From: Silicimonas algicola
Lineage (GTDB): Bacteria > Pseudomonadota > Alphaproteobacteria > Rhodobacterales > Rhodobacteraceae
Length of the DNA: 64,000 nucleotides
Direction: 5' to 3'
Assembly (NCBI RefSeq): GCF_003148765.1
Contig: NZ_QGGV01000013.1
Span: 62,001-126,000 of the forward strand
Shown: positions 26,701-36,054 of the stretch, piece by piece
Layout of the letters: each line of letters opens with the position of its first letter
How positions within the stretch are numbered: position 1 is the first letter of the stretch
Made by a program: the position numbers and the translations under genes
The notes under the pieces: generated by a model
The model's database searches: none
The model's input: only the letters and a program-made list of their open reading frames with translations
What the model was told of the DNA's origin: nothing

Positions 26701-27390
26701 TCAAGCGCCAGGACGATGTGATCGCATTTGCGTGAGCGGTCCGAGATTGAGCCATTCGACAAACCTGCGCCTCGCCCAAGCATCGCCGAGCAGTTCGAGC
26801 CGGCGCGTTTCGATTGCCATGGCCGTGGTGAGGTCGCCACGGACGATGTAGATCGCGTCCGGAAGCGTGCAGGCGACGTAGAGGTTCAACTCTCCGCCCG
26901 GGTTGTCGACGCAGAGCTCGCAGCGGCCCTTCTGGTTCAGGAACCACCAGTACCGCTTCGCCTCAGGCTGATCCGTTAGTTCGAGCTGTATCAGGCATCG
27001 CTTTCTCCCGAAGACGTCTGGATTGGAAGAGCTCTCAAGGCTCCACACCAGCAGTCCCAGATCGATCTCGTGATCCATTAGTTCGCGCCGTGTCCAGCGT
27101 TGTCCCCAGATACCCAGTGCCTCGACCAAGGGAACGAATTCCCGGCCCGCTTCGGTCAGGACGTAGCCCGGACGCTTGGCACCAATGTCGTAACGCGCGA
27201 CCACGCCTTCCGCGACGAGCCACTTCAGCCGTGAGGAAAGAATTGACGGCGACATTAGAGGAACACCCTTCTGCAACTCAGAGAACCGGCGCGGCCCGGA
27301 GGCGAGGTCACGGATGATCAGAGCGCTCCAGCGTTCGCAGAAAAGTTCCGCCGCCTTTGCGACAGGACAGAACTGACCATAGGATTTCAC
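26701..27390 (-). CDS. HxlR-family regulator with SCP2-like C-terminal domain
   Basis: About 229 residues from GTG at 27390 (VKSYGQFCPVAKAAELFCER). The HxlR winged helix covers ~5-95: RWSALIIRDLASGPRRFSEL, then MSPSILSSRLKWLVAEGVV. The C-terminal ~110 residues (VFGRKRCLIQLELTD; RCELCVDNPGGELNLYVACT) resemble the SCP2/sterol-carrier-type ligand domain found fused to some HxlR proteins. It is divergent from a methyltransferase 98 bases away, which it probably controls. An in-frame upstream extension exists but looks non-coding. Confidence 0.85.
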   Translation of the reverse strand: MKSYGQFCPVAKAAELFCERWSALIIRDLASGPRRFSELQKGVPLMSPSILSSRLKWLVAEGVVARYDIGAKRPGYVLTEAGREFVPLVEALGIWGQRWTRRELMDHEIDLGLLVWSLESSSNPDVFGRKRCLIQLELTDQPEAKRYWWFLNQKGRCELCVDNPGGELNLYVACTLPDAIYIVRGDLTTAMAIETRRLELLGDAWARRRFVEWLNLGPLTQMRSHRPGA

Positions 27391-27488
27391 TCTGCGAGCT
27401 CTCCGGTTTGCTACAGATTTCGAACTATACCTGACTGCGCATATCGCGTCACGCTGGCGGCATCCCAATTGAGCCAAATGGTGACGCC

Positions 27489-28310
27489 ATGACGAGGAAT
27501 GCAGCCGCAGCGGGACAGGTCTCCAAATCCGCCGCCGAAATCTACGATGAATTCTTTGTTCCGGCGCTGTTCGGGCCTTGGGCCGGACCGCTCTGCGACG
27601 CGGTAGAGGTCGGTCCGGGGAAGGATGTGCTGGATATCGCCTGCGGAACCGGTGCCACGACCCGGGAAGCCGCTGAGCGTGTCGGTCCCAGTGGGCGCGT
27701 CGTCGGTCTCGACCGCAACCAGGGAATGCTTGACGTCGCGCGCCGCCGTGCGCCCGACATGGAGTGGATCGAGGGCCTCGCCGAGGCACTGCCTTTCGCC
27801 GGAGGCAGTTTCGACAGGGTACTCTGCCAGTTCGGCCTGATGTTCTTCGATCAGCAGACGAAAGCTCTGAACGAGATGGCTCGCGTGGTTCGTCCCGGCG
27901 GCCGGATTGCGCTGACGGTTTGGGACGATGTTGCCAGGTCGCCCGCTTACGCCGGCATAATTGAGTTGATCCTTGAGATGTTTGGACAGGACGCAGCCGC
28001 CGCGCTAAGGGCGCCTTTCGCGCTTGGCGACAAGTTGGTATTGCTGCGGGTCCTCGAGGACGGCGGGCTGGCGGGGGCGAAGCTGACGACCGCCACCGGA
28101 ACCGCGCGTTTCGCGTCGATCCGGGAGTGGGTTCGAACGGATGTCCGCGGCTGGACGCTCGGCGACTTCATAGACGATGCAGGCTTCGAAGAGCTGGTTA
28201 AAGCGGCGGAAACGCGTCTGAGAGGATTCGCGGCGAGCAACGGCACGGTCGCGTTCCCCGCGCCGGCGCATGTCGCCGTCTGGAACCGCAAGCCTAAGGA
28301 GCACGGATGA
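27489..28310 (+). CDS. Class I SAM-dependent methyltransferase
   Basis: 273 residues of the UbiE/Methyltransf_11 type. Motif I is KDVLDIACGTGATTREAAE, the acidic motif II end is VVGLDRNQGML, and later motifs are WIEGLAEALPFAGGSFDRVL and MARVVRPGGRIALTVWDD. The acceptor substrate is unknown. The gene is divergent from an HxlR regulator, whose ligand may be the same compound. No operon partner follows. Confidence 0.9.
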   Translation: MTRNAAAAGQVSKSAAEIYDEFFVPALFGPWAGPLCDAVEVGPGKDVLDIACGTGATTREAAERVGPSGRVVGLDRNQGMLDVARRRAPDMEWIEGLAEALPFAGGSFDRVLCQFGLMFFDQQTKALNEMARVVRPGGRIALTVWDDVARSPAYAGIIELILEMFGQDAAAALRAPFALGDKLVLLRVLEDGGLAGAKLTTATGTARFASIREWVRTDVRGWTLGDFIDDAGFEELVKAAETRLRGFAASNGTVAFPAPAHVAVWNRKPKEHG

Positions 28311-29125
28311 TGTCGTTACAGTGTCCGCTATTCAGAACTCCAGGATGTCCAAGTGGTGCAGCTGCAGCCAATGGCTGCTTTCACGAGCTAGACCGGAAAA
28401 TTTGCACAGAGCGAAGGTCCGCAATGGGCCGAGGGCGGACGAGGATCGTAAGGCTGCCGAACGTCGGCTAAGGGTGGGAAGCGGTCCCGGATGTCTTGGA
28501 GGTTGAACGGCAGCTTAGGGCCGAAAGCGGTCGTTCTGCCATTTCCGCCAGCGTCCCGGGCGGGGCAGGGAAGCCAACGCCAACATTCACCGCCGTGAAA
28601 AGTGAACTTGATGGTAGTAGTCCCCTAAGCAGAATTTTCACTACGCGATGGTCATGGTTGCAGACTTAAGGAGACCGCGAGGGTAGTTCTCTCGCAAAAT
28701 GTAAGGCCAACTTAGTTTGGGCAGTCAGTTGGTGGGTATAACGACATAACTCTTAATTTTGTGCGCAATAACAATAACTTGGATGCAATTTTGGCGGTGC
28801 TGTCAGACCAATGCAAACCAGCCTCCGCGGATCTCCGCAAATCGCGAAGAGAGACTTCTGCAGGGAAACCGCTTCCGATGCGGACAGAGACGCGTCTCTG
28901 ACTACCTCTCGGGCGCGCAAGCCGCGCAAATCGCGGCGGGAAATCTGAGAGATCAGACATCAGGGAAATCCGGAGGGGTTGGTGGCGGAGCGGATGGGCC
29001 TGACGTCGAACCTTCGCCACCTTAAGTCATTGATTTTATTTAGCGCGATTAGCAGCCAATGTCATTGACCCTATGCTTCGATGTCTTGACGGGGGCTCGC
29101 CGCCAACGTCTACGCACCACCCTGC
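28311..29125. other. Long intergenic region with a lone IS6 right end
   Basis: About 815 bases without a supported gene. At 28796-28835 there is a solitary IS6 right terminus (GGTGCTGTCAGACC and the following CCAGCCTCCGC block), with no transposase coding behind it. Part of the flanking DNA is AT-richer than the rest of the window. At 28981-29021 arms GGTGGCG and CGCCACC can pair. Nothing else could be identified. Confidence 0.5.
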
Positions 29126-29827
29126 CTAGCCGACGGTCACGCCGAAGAACATACCCACGGCCGCTGTTGCTGCCATAGCGAGCGCGCCCCAGAAGGTGAC
29201 GCGAACGGCTCCCTTGATGATCCCCGCACCGCCAACCGACGCCCCGAGCCCGCCGAGCACAGAAAGCGCCAGAAGAGTCGTGGCCGCGACGATGAGAGTG
29301 ATCTGTGCGGCAGGCACAAGCGCTGCGATGATGAGTGGGATGACCGCCCCGACAGCGAAGGTCGCAGCCGAGACCAAAGCCGCCTGCATCGGATGCGCGG
29401 TCACGGTCTCCGAGATGCCCAACTCGTCACGCGAATGGGCGCCAAGCGCGTCCTTTTCGGTTAGCTGGATCGCGACCTGCCGCGCGAGATCTTCGTCGAG
29501 CCCCCGCCCGACATAGATGCGTGTAAGCTCCTCCAACTCCGCCTCGGGCGTATCCTTCAGCTCGCGCGTCTCGCGCGCGATGTCGGCCTGTTCGGCGTCA
29601 GTTTGTGAACTGACGGATACGTATTCGCCGGCAGCCATCGACATCGCTCCGGCAACGAGGCCGGCAAGTCCGGCGATCAGGATTTCGGGCCGACCAGATC
29701 CTGCCGCCGCGACCCCGACAACCAAGCTCGCAGTTGAAACGAGGCCGTCATTCGCCCCGAGAACAGCAGCGCGCAACCAGCCAATGCGGTGAACCATGTG
29801 AATTTCGGAATGGGAGAGTCTGCTCAT
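29126..29827 (-). CDS. VIT1/CCC1-family iron/manganese transporter
   Basis: 233 residues. The N-terminal membrane helix pair contains GWLRAAVLGANDGLVSTASL and AGAMSMAAGEYVSVSSQ. A cytoplasmic helical insert (~80-140, rich in Glu and Asp: LKDTPEAELEELTRIYVGRG) corresponds to the metal-binding domain of plant VIT1. Three C-terminal segments follow. The family moves Fe2+ or Mn2+ out of the cytoplasm. It is the last gene of the operon, one base after the P-type ATPase stop codon. Confidence 0.93.
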   Translation of the reverse strand: MSRLSHSEIHMVHRIGWLRAAVLGANDGLVSTASLVVGVAAAGSGRPEILIAGLAGLVAGAMSMAAGEYVSVSSQTDAEQADIARETRELKDTPEAELEELTRIYVGRGLDEDLARQVAIQLTEKDALGAHSRDELGISETVTAHPMQAALVSAATFAVGAVIPLIIAALVPAAQITLIVAATTLLALSVLGGLGASVGGAGIIKGAVRVTFWGALAMAATAAVGMFFGVTVG

Positions 29828-29828
29828 C

Positions 29829-31769
29829 TCAAAAGGGACTTCTGGGCTGTGTTGCGGTGAATGTCGGGGTGGCCGGGCGACGAACCGCTGTATCGCCAGA
29901 CCTGCCCTCGACCTGACCTGCGTGCCCCGGCACGATCCTGAGAGCCCGCAATGCGTTGAGAATAACCGCCACGTCGATCAACTCCTGCAGGAGCGCGCCC
30001 TGCACCGGGGACAGGTAGCCGAAGGCCGCAGCGAGCATGCCCAATACCGAGAGACCGATCCCGGCCGCGACGCTCTCGAGGGCGATGCGGCGGGACCGTT
30101 GCGCGATCTCGATCCCCGGCAGAAGGCGATCCAGGTGATCGACCAGCAGCACGACATCCGCCGCTTCGGCCGAAGCCGCCGCCCCACGCGCGCCCATCGC
30201 GACACCGATGTCGGCGGCAGCCAGCGCGGGCGCGTCGTTGACACCGTCGCCCACCATCATGACCGGGCCGTTCTTGCGCTCGCTCAGGACCAGCAGGACC
30301 TTCTGATCCGGGGTCAGATCCGCTCGGAGAGCGTCCAGCCCGAGCCCCTCGGTCACAGCCTCGGCGACGGCGCGGCGATCGCCTGTCGCCAGCAGGATGC
30401 GACCGACGCCCAGCCGTCGAAGCCCTGAAAGCAGCTCGGTCGTGCCAGCGCGCAATGCGTCAGCCATCACGATGTGGGCGGCCAGTTTCCCGTCAACGCC
30501 AAGCGAAACCACCACCGATCCCGCCTCGACCACCGTGCTTTCAGGATCGGCGATGCCAAGCTGCGCGGCGACGAAACCCGCGCCGCCGACCACAACCCTG
30601 CGTCCGTCGATCGTCCCGGCAACGCCTTCGCCGGGCGTCTCGACCACGCTCGCGGGGATCGGCAAGGCGGTCCCGCGCGCCTGGGCCGCCCCGACGATGG
30701 CCTGTGCGATGGGGTGTTTCGATGCCTGATCGAGCGCTGCGGCGAAGTACAGAATGTCGTCCTCGGACAGATCGCCATGCCTGTCGATCGACACGACCTG
30801 CGGGCGTCCGTCCGTCAAGGTGCCGGTCTTGTCGAGGATCAGCGTCGTGATCCGGGCCAGCGCCTCGAGCGGTTTCGCGCCCTTGATCAGCACCCCGAAA
30901 TGCGCCGCGCGCGACAGACCGGCGACCAATGCCACTGGAACGGCGAGGATCAGCGGACACGGCGTCGCCACCACCAGCACCGCCACTGCCCGGATCGGAT
31001 CGCCCGTGAACCACCAGGCGGCGGTTGCCAGCGCGACAGTCACGGCGAGGAACAGCAAAGAGTAGCGGTCGGCCAGCCGCGCCATTGGCGCCTTGGATTT
31101 CTGCGCCGCCTCGACCAGCCGGACGATCCCGGCATAGGTGCTGTCCGCCGCCCGCCGTGTGACCCGCAGATCGAAGGCCTCGCCCGCGTTGGTCGATCCG
31201 CTCATCACGTCCTGCCCCCGCGCCAGCCGGGCGGGCATCGACTCGCCGGTCAGCGCGGACTGGTCGAGCATCGCGCCTGCGCTCTCGACCGTCCCGTCCA
31301 CGGGAGCGACGTCACCCTGCCGGATCAGCAGCAGATCGCCCGGCGCAATGTCGTCGAGCGGGACTTCATCCAGAGCTCCATTGCGATGCCGCGTGGCGGT
31401 CCGGGGCACGCGGGACAGAAGATCGCTCATCTCGCGCCGCGCTCGACCCTGCGCGAAACTCTCGAGAAAGGTGCCGCCCGAATACATCAGCGCGACAACG
31501 GCCGCCGCGAGCGTCTCCCCGAAGATGAGGGCGGCCGACATCGACAGCGCCGCCACGATGTCGAGCCCGACCTCGCCTTGCCCCAGGCTCCGGATGATCT
31601 CGACCACGAGGGCCGCCAGAACCGGAAGCACGCCCGCCGTCCACGCAATGCCGGCAAGTTCTGGCTGCCCGGACAGCCAAAGGCCGAGGCCGGAGATCAG
31701 GCCAAGGAGTGCCAGCCCCAGCAGGGCGACGTTCAGGCGATCATGAAACAATGGTGTCATCTGGTGCAT
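29829..31769 (-). CDS. P1B-type heavy-metal ATPase with TPC motif
   Basis: 646 residues with all P-type hallmarks: TGES at 174-177, DKTGTLTDG with the phosphorylated Asp at about 313, HPIAQAI in the nucleotide domain and MMVGDGVNDAPALAAADIGVAMG. The transmembrane metal motif is ATPCPLILAVP (Thr269-Pro-Cys271) rather than CPC or SPC. TPC motifs characterise P1B-5-like pumps linked to nickel/iron. There is no N-terminal HMA domain and no His-rich tail. It is nine bases after the apbE stop and is followed by a VIT-type transporter, so Fe, Mn, Ni or Co is more likely than Cu. Confidence 0.92.
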   Translation of the reverse strand: MHQMTPLFHDRLNVALLGLALLGLISGLGLWLSGQPELAGIAWTAGVLPVLAALVVEIIRSLGQGEVGLDIVAALSMSAALIFGETLAAAVVALMYSGGTFLESFAQGRARREMSDLLSRVPRTATRHRNGALDEVPLDDIAPGDLLLIRQGDVAPVDGTVESAGAMLDQSALTGESMPARLARGQDVMSGSTNAGEAFDLRVTRRAADSTYAGIVRLVEAAQKSKAPMARLADRYSLLFLAVTVALATAAWWFTGDPIRAVAVLVVATPCPLILAVPVALVAGLSRAAHFGVLIKGAKPLEALARITTLILDKTGTLTDGRPQVVSIDRHGDLSEDDILYFAAALDQASKHPIAQAIVGAAQARGTALPIPASVVETPGEGVAGTIDGRRVVVGGAGFVAAQLGIADPESTVVEAGSVVVSLGVDGKLAAHIVMADALRAGTTELLSGLRRLGVGRILLATGDRRAVAEAVTEGLGLDALRADLTPDQKVLLVLSERKNGPVMMVGDGVNDAPALAAADIGVAMGARGAAASAEAADVVLLVDHLDRLLPGIEIAQRSRRIALESVAAGIGLSVLGMLAAAFGYLSPVQGALLQELIDVAVILNALRALRIVPGHAGQVEGRSGDTAVRRPATPTFTATQPRSPF

Positions 31770-31778
31770 GTCCCGGCG

Positions 31779-32753
31779 TCAGCTCACGCGCTCGGGATCT
31801 GGACGGGTCTCGAACAGCCGTCCCACTCTCGTTTCGCGAAGATGATCGCCCTCACGATCAATAAAGAGAGCGTTCAAGTTACATCTACGCGCCAACATCG
31901 CGCCCTCCAAGCTTCCTTTTACCATCAGCGCCGTCGCCCAGGCATCCGCCTCGGCGCATGTCCGGGCGACGACCGTCACCGAGGCGGGCGACGCGATCAG
32001 GGGCGCACCGCGCCCGGGGTCCATGGTGTGCGACAGGCGGCGGCCCTGCACCTCGACCCAGTGCCGGTAGTCCCCCGAGGTCGCCACGGCGGCGTCCTGC
32101 AGCGCGAGAATGGTATGGGGCGCGCGGCGGGCGGGGTCAGGTGCTTCCACGGCGATGGTCCATGCTTCCCCGTCAGTCCGGAGCCCGAGCGCACGCATCT
32201 CCCCGTCGATGCCGACAAGCGCGTCACCGATCCCATGCGCCGTCAGCGTCTCGGCCAGCCGGTCGACGCCATACCCCTTGGCGATTCCGTTGAGGTCCAG
32301 CGCCAGCGGCGAAGTTTTGCCGACGAGACCTGTTGTCCCGTCGATGTCGAGCGCCTGATGGGTAGGCACACGTTTGGCTGTCATGGCGCTGCGGATGCGC
32401 TCGGGCGCCGCGGCCTCGAGCCCGAACCCCCAGGCCGTCACCGCGTCGCCCATGCCGATGTCAAAGGCCCCGCCCGAGGCAAGACCGATCTCCAGACCAA
32501 GACGAAGAACCTCGCTCAGCCGATCCGGTACCGTGACCCGAGCGCCAACAGGCGCTGCGTTCAGGCGCATCAGATCGCTTCCCGCGTTCCATGTGGACAT
32601 CTGCGCGTCGACCTCGCCCGTGGCCGCCTGCAGCGCCGCCTGGACCGGCGCCGGATCGAAGCCATCCGGCGCGAAGAAGAGCGCCGACCAGCGCGTGCCC
32701 ATGGTCGGGCCGTTCAGGGCAAAGCGCACCCTCTCAGTAGACATCTTCGACAT
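31779..32753 (-). CDS. apbE: FAD:protein FMN transferase (ApbE)
   Basis: 324 residues of the ApbE/flavin transferase family, which attaches FMN covalently to Thr or Ser of extracytoplasmic proteins. Recognisable parts: GPTMGTRWSALFF near the N terminus, FDIGMGDAVTAWGFG, ALDLNGIAKGYGVDRLAETL, GDALVGIDGEMRALG, VATSGDYRHW and the LSHTMDPGRGAPL metal/flavin loop. No clear signal peptide or lipobox is seen at the chosen start, which is unusual for a periplasmic ApbE. It overlaps the end of the flavoreductase gene by 20 bases and lies downstream of a DUF2271 gene, a likely substrate. Confidence 0.92.
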   Translation of the reverse strand: MSKMSTERVRFALNGPTMGTRWSALFFAPDGFDPAPVQAALQAATGEVDAQMSTWNAGSDLMRLNAAPVGARVTVPDRLSEVLRLGLEIGLASGGAFDIGMGDAVTAWGFGLEAAAPERIRSAMTAKRVPTHQALDIDGTTGLVGKTSPLALDLNGIAKGYGVDRLAETLTAHGIGDALVGIDGEMRALGLRTDGEAWTIAVEAPDPARRAPHTILALQDAAVATSGDYRHWVEVQGRRLSHTMDPGRGAPLIASPASVTVVARTCAEADAWATALMVKGSLEGAMLARRCNLNALFIDREGDHLRETRVGRLFETRPDPERVS

Positions 32754-34943
32754 ACCGCCCCTCCGTCTTCAGAACCGCTGGGGTGAGCCCGGTCGGTGCA
32801 AGGATATCTGCCAGCGCATCCGCCACGCCCGCCGCCATATCGCGTCCACCGCAGACCATCACACGTGCCCCGTCGAGGATGAGCTGAGCGACCAACGCCG
32901 CGTCCCCGCGCAGCGCATCCTGCACGTAGTGGGGTTTTGTCCCGCGAGACACAGCCGTGACCAGACGGATCAGACGGCCCTCTTTCTGCCAGGCGCGCAG
33001 CTCCTCGCCGTAGAAGAAGTCGCTGTCCGGATGACGCATGCCGAAGAATAGGTGGACGGGCCGCTGCCGGGCATTGTCGCGCACAAAGCCCGCCAGAGGT
33101 CCGATCCCTGTGCCTGCGCCGATCAGGATCAGCGGGGCGCGGCCCCGCCCCGTGCAGAAGCCGGGATTGCGGCGGACGAAGGCGGTGACTGTGTCGCCGG
33201 GTTCGAGGGCCTCAACTGGCCAGAGGCGAGGCCTCCGGGATGCTTCTTGACCACAATCTCGATGAAACCGTCGCGGCGCGCAGAGGCGAGCGAGTAGAGA
33301 CGCGGCACGGGGCTCCCCTCGGGCATGATGCCGATCAGATCGCCCGCGTCGAACCGGGCGAAGCCGGCACCGACGAACCGCTGCCAGAGGCTGACGCGCG
33401 GCAGGGCGAAGTGAAGGATCGCGGTTGGGGCCTGTACCTCTGCGCCGTAGTCCCGCCGCGAGACGAGGGTCAGCGTCTCGGTTGCCGGGCGAACAGTCTG
33501 GTGGCACAGCTCGAGATCGACCCCAATAGCGTCTCCGAGGGCGCCGCCCCAGCGGGCGAAGTCCTGCGGCGACTGCCGGTCGACGGTGTCGATGGCCATG
33601 AGCTGCGGCCAGCCCTTCGCCTCGGCGGCTGCCGCAACAGCCTTGGCGAAGGCGCAGTAGGCCGGAAAGCTGCGGTCGCCGAAGCCGAGAACGGCCAGGG
33701 GCGCGTCGGGTGCGCGGTCGGCTGCTGCCAGCCGGTCGAGAAAGCCCTTGGCCGAGGCAGGCGCCGCGCCGTCGCCATAAGTCGCGGCCAGCACGATGAT
33801 CCGGTTGGCCGCAGGATAGCGTTCTGGCGCGAAGGCCGACATCGGTGCTGTGTGCACCCTCTGCCCGGCTTGCGTCAGTGCGGCGTGGAGCGTGGCCGCA
33901 AAGCCCCAGGTGCTGCCGCCCTCGCTGCCGACGAGCAGGATCGTCTCGGCACGTCCCGCGGGCTGATTGCCTCCGATGCGCTGCCGCCCCCTCCGTCGCG
34001 CGAGCCAGACGACAACGCCACTCACGCCCATGGCCGGGACGCCGAGCGCAATCAGCCCCAGAACGAGGCCAAGCGTCGCCGCTCCCTGTCCGGTGTGCAG
34101 CATGTAGATGGTCTGTGATATGCGTTCCCAGCCAGTAAGGTCGGTCCAGGCGAGCAGCGCACCGGTGCCCTGATCGAGATACCCGGTCCCCTGGTCGGTC
34201 TTCAGCGTGAAGGCGTCCGTCGCGTCGCCGGGATAGGGAAAGCTTAGCTCCTGCAGCTCAGTGACGGGCGTCTCCGCCAGAACGAGCATCTGGCCAGGCG
34301 CGAACCCCGTCTCGCCGCTCACCTCAACCGGCAAGGCTGGCACGCCGCCACCGGGAAGCAGATCGAATGTGGACGCCGTCATCCACAGGGCGGTGGTAGA
34401 CGACAGGACAAGGCCGACCACCGCGATGCGGGCGATCTCGACATGAAGTCGGCCAGCAAGGGGTCCGCGCAGCCGCGTGAACCAGTTCCGCCAACCGCCG
34501 ACACGCCGGGCGACCAGCAGGACACCGGAGAACGACAAACACAACATCGCCGCGGCACCCATGGCCATGGCGATGCGCCCGCCATCGCCGAGGTACAGCG
34601 AGCGGTGCAGATTGGTAAGCCAGCGTTGCGTCTGGTTGGGGTCGGCGGAGGCCGCACCCTGACCAGTGGCGGGGTCGATCACTGCGGCGCCGGGCGTGCC
34701 CTGATCGAACCAGTAGGCAGTGATCCGGCCCGAGGGCGCGCGGCGGATTTGCTCGACGCCCGGATAGGCGCTTTGAATGCGATCCGCGAGGGTGGCCACC
34801 GTCATGCCCGTCTCGGCCTGCGGCGCGACAATGCGCTCGGCCGCAGGGAAGACCGACAGTGCCGCGCCGCTCAGGGATAGGACGGTGACGAGAGCGAGGG
34901 CCAAGAGACCCGGCCAGCGATGGAGTGCACGGATCATGGCCAT
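32734..34943 (-). pseudogene. PepSY-TM / flavodoxin / FNR flavoreductase, frameshifted
   Basis: An inner-membrane PepSY_TM module (about residues 1-330, four membrane segments, WLTNLHRSLYLGDGG and IYMLHTGQG) is fused to a flavodoxin domain (ETILLVGSEGGSTWGFA; LAATYGDGAAPASAKGFLD) and a CysJ-type FNR domain (RLYSLASARRDGFIEIVVKKHPGG). The frame breaks near 33215 after LASGQL and resumes one frame over as ALEPGDTVTAFVRRNPG, then LILIGAGTGIGPLAGFVRDN, CGGRDMA and a C-terminal YVEDVY. The intact protein (~735 residues) would move electrons from NADPH to the membrane or periplasm. One base difference separates it from being intact, so a sequencing error or recent mutation is possible. Confidence 0.85.
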
Positions 34944-34949
34944 CACCCC

Positions 34950-35426
34950 TCACATATCGTAGGCGAAGCTGGCGATGTAGCGTCGGCCGGTCACCGGAGT
35001 GCCGGCGCCAGCGGTCGTCAGCGGGACGGCCACCTCGTTCGGGCTGTCGCGCATGTCCTCGACCGCCGCGTCGATGTGGAGCGTGTAGCCCGCATCGAAC
35101 AGCGCGTCGGCCAGATCGAGCGTGATCCCGAGCGTGCGGCCCGCGCCGACGCTGGCGCCGGTGATGCCGTTGACCTGAGCAGCGTCGCCGCCGGTGGCGC
35201 GGTACCAGTCGCTCAGATGCTCGTAGTACTTGGACTTGCCGCCGGCCATCCAGAGGCTGCCCATGTAGGCGCCGGAGGCATCGGTGACGTAAATCGCGAG
35301 ATAGGCGCCGTCGCCGCCGTAATTGTTGAGGGTCGTGGTCAGCGTCACCGGCCTTGCTATGGCAAGGCCGGGAAGCGTCAACGCGGTGGTGAGCGCGAGC
35401 GTTGCGAGAAGCGATTTCAGTTTCAT
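34950..35426 (-). CDS. DUF2271 secreted protein with possible flavinylation motif
   Basis: 158 residues with a signal peptide (LKSLLATLALTTALTLPGLAIA). The mature domain (LTTTLNNYGGDGAYLAIYVT; GSLWMAGGKSKYYEHLSDWY) matches DUF2271, a family found beside PepSY and ApbE genes. The segment NGITGASVGAG at about 86-96 contains a TGAS core resembling the (S/T)GA(T/S) flavinylation site used by ApbE on NqrC and RnfG. If so, FMN would be attached at Ser92. Four bases separate its stop from the GTG/ATG start region of the flavoreductase. Predicted role: periplasmic flavin-carrying electron acceptor. Confidence 0.85.
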   Translation of the reverse strand: MKLKSLLATLALTTALTLPGLAIARPVTLTTTLNNYGGDGAYLAIYVTDASGAYMGSLWMAGGKSKYYEHLSDWYRATGGDAAQVNGITGASVGAGRTLGITLDLADALFDAGYTLHIDAAVEDMRDSPNEVAVPLTTAGAGTPVTGRRYIASFAYDM

Positions 35427-35464
35427 CGGATCGGTCCTTGTTCGGAGAGTTGCGGCGAAGTGGC

Positions 35465-35854
35465 TCAGTTCACCTGGACTTGCGGCGGGGCGCCGTTTCC
35501 GAAGAGACCATTCTGCGGGGGTGGAACCGTTCCAGCGGGCGCGGGATTGCTGGCGCCACCGCTGCAATTGTCATCGTCATTATCGTCATCATCGTCGTCG
35601 CAGTCGTCATCATCATCATCGTCATCATCGTCATCGTCGTCGTGACCGCGCCGGGAGCCGTCCCGCCAGCGGCGATCGCCATCATCGTCGTCACTGGCGA
35701 GAACGAGGGGCAACGTCTGTGCCCCCTCTTCGAACAGCGCAGTGAACGGCAGAAAGCCTCCGTCGGCGGGCGCGTGTATCGCGCTCCAAGCCGGTATACC
35801 AATGGCGGCGGTCAGGGCCGTCGAGGCGACGAGAAGTGTCAGGGTCTTTCTCAT
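35465..35854 (-). CDS. Secreted poly-aspartate protein
   Basis: 129 residues; AAAGGAGACCCTGCC precedes the ATG. Signal peptide MRKTLTLLVASTALTAAIG and a first segment of ordinary composition are followed by SDDDDGDRR and a tract with 13 consecutive Asp, a Cys, six Asp, then Asn/Asp and a second Cys. The C terminus is Pro/Gly-rich. The DNA of the tract is a GAC/GAT repeat, prone to length change. Such acidic tails commonly bind divalent cations. It lies 38 bases upstream of the DUF2271 gene, in the same orientation. No named family. Confidence 0.75.
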   Translation of the reverse strand: MRKTLTLLVASTALTAAIGIPAWSAIHAPADGGFLPFTALFEEGAQTLPLVLASDDDDGDRRWRDGSRRGHDDDDDDDDDDDDDCDDDDDDNDDDNCSGGASNPAPAGTVPPPQNGLFGNGAPPQVQVN

Positions 35855-35972
35855 GGCAGGGTCTCCTTTCGTCTGCTGAGGACAATCTGGAGTGCCCACC
35901 TGAGGGCTTCCTGACGCGTTGGCGGTTCCTGCTTCAGCTTGCCGTCAGGAAGAAAAGCGTCGCTCCACAGAC

Positions 35973-35998
35973 AAAAGCCCCGCCGATGAGGGCGGGGC
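35973..35998 (-). terminator. Rho-independent terminator for the cytochrome b gene
   Basis: Read on the minus strand: GCCCCGCC, loop CTCATC, GGCGGGGC, then TTTT. It has a perfect 8-base GC stem with a T-run, about 57 bases after the cytochrome b561-like gene stop. It separates the PepSY-cytochrome unit from the poly-Asp/DUF2271 operon. Confidence 0.85.
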
Positions 35999-36054
35999 GA
36001 GGTCGAGCCGAAGGGACGGTCGGCTCTGGCCTGTCGGCGCTAGTTTTGGGGTGC

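Noticed and set aside
28981-29021. tRNA-like segment: arms GGTGGCG and CGCCACC with GGTTCGA on the minus strand, suggesting a tRNA or att site
   Set aside because: No cloverleaf with D and anticodon arms can be drawn and the spacing is too short; kept only as a hairpin in the intergenic note.
35575-35645. Short tandem repeat considered as a CRISPR or noncoding satellite
   Set aside because: It is the GAC/GAT coding repeat of the poly-Asp protein, with signal peptide and ribosome site in frame.
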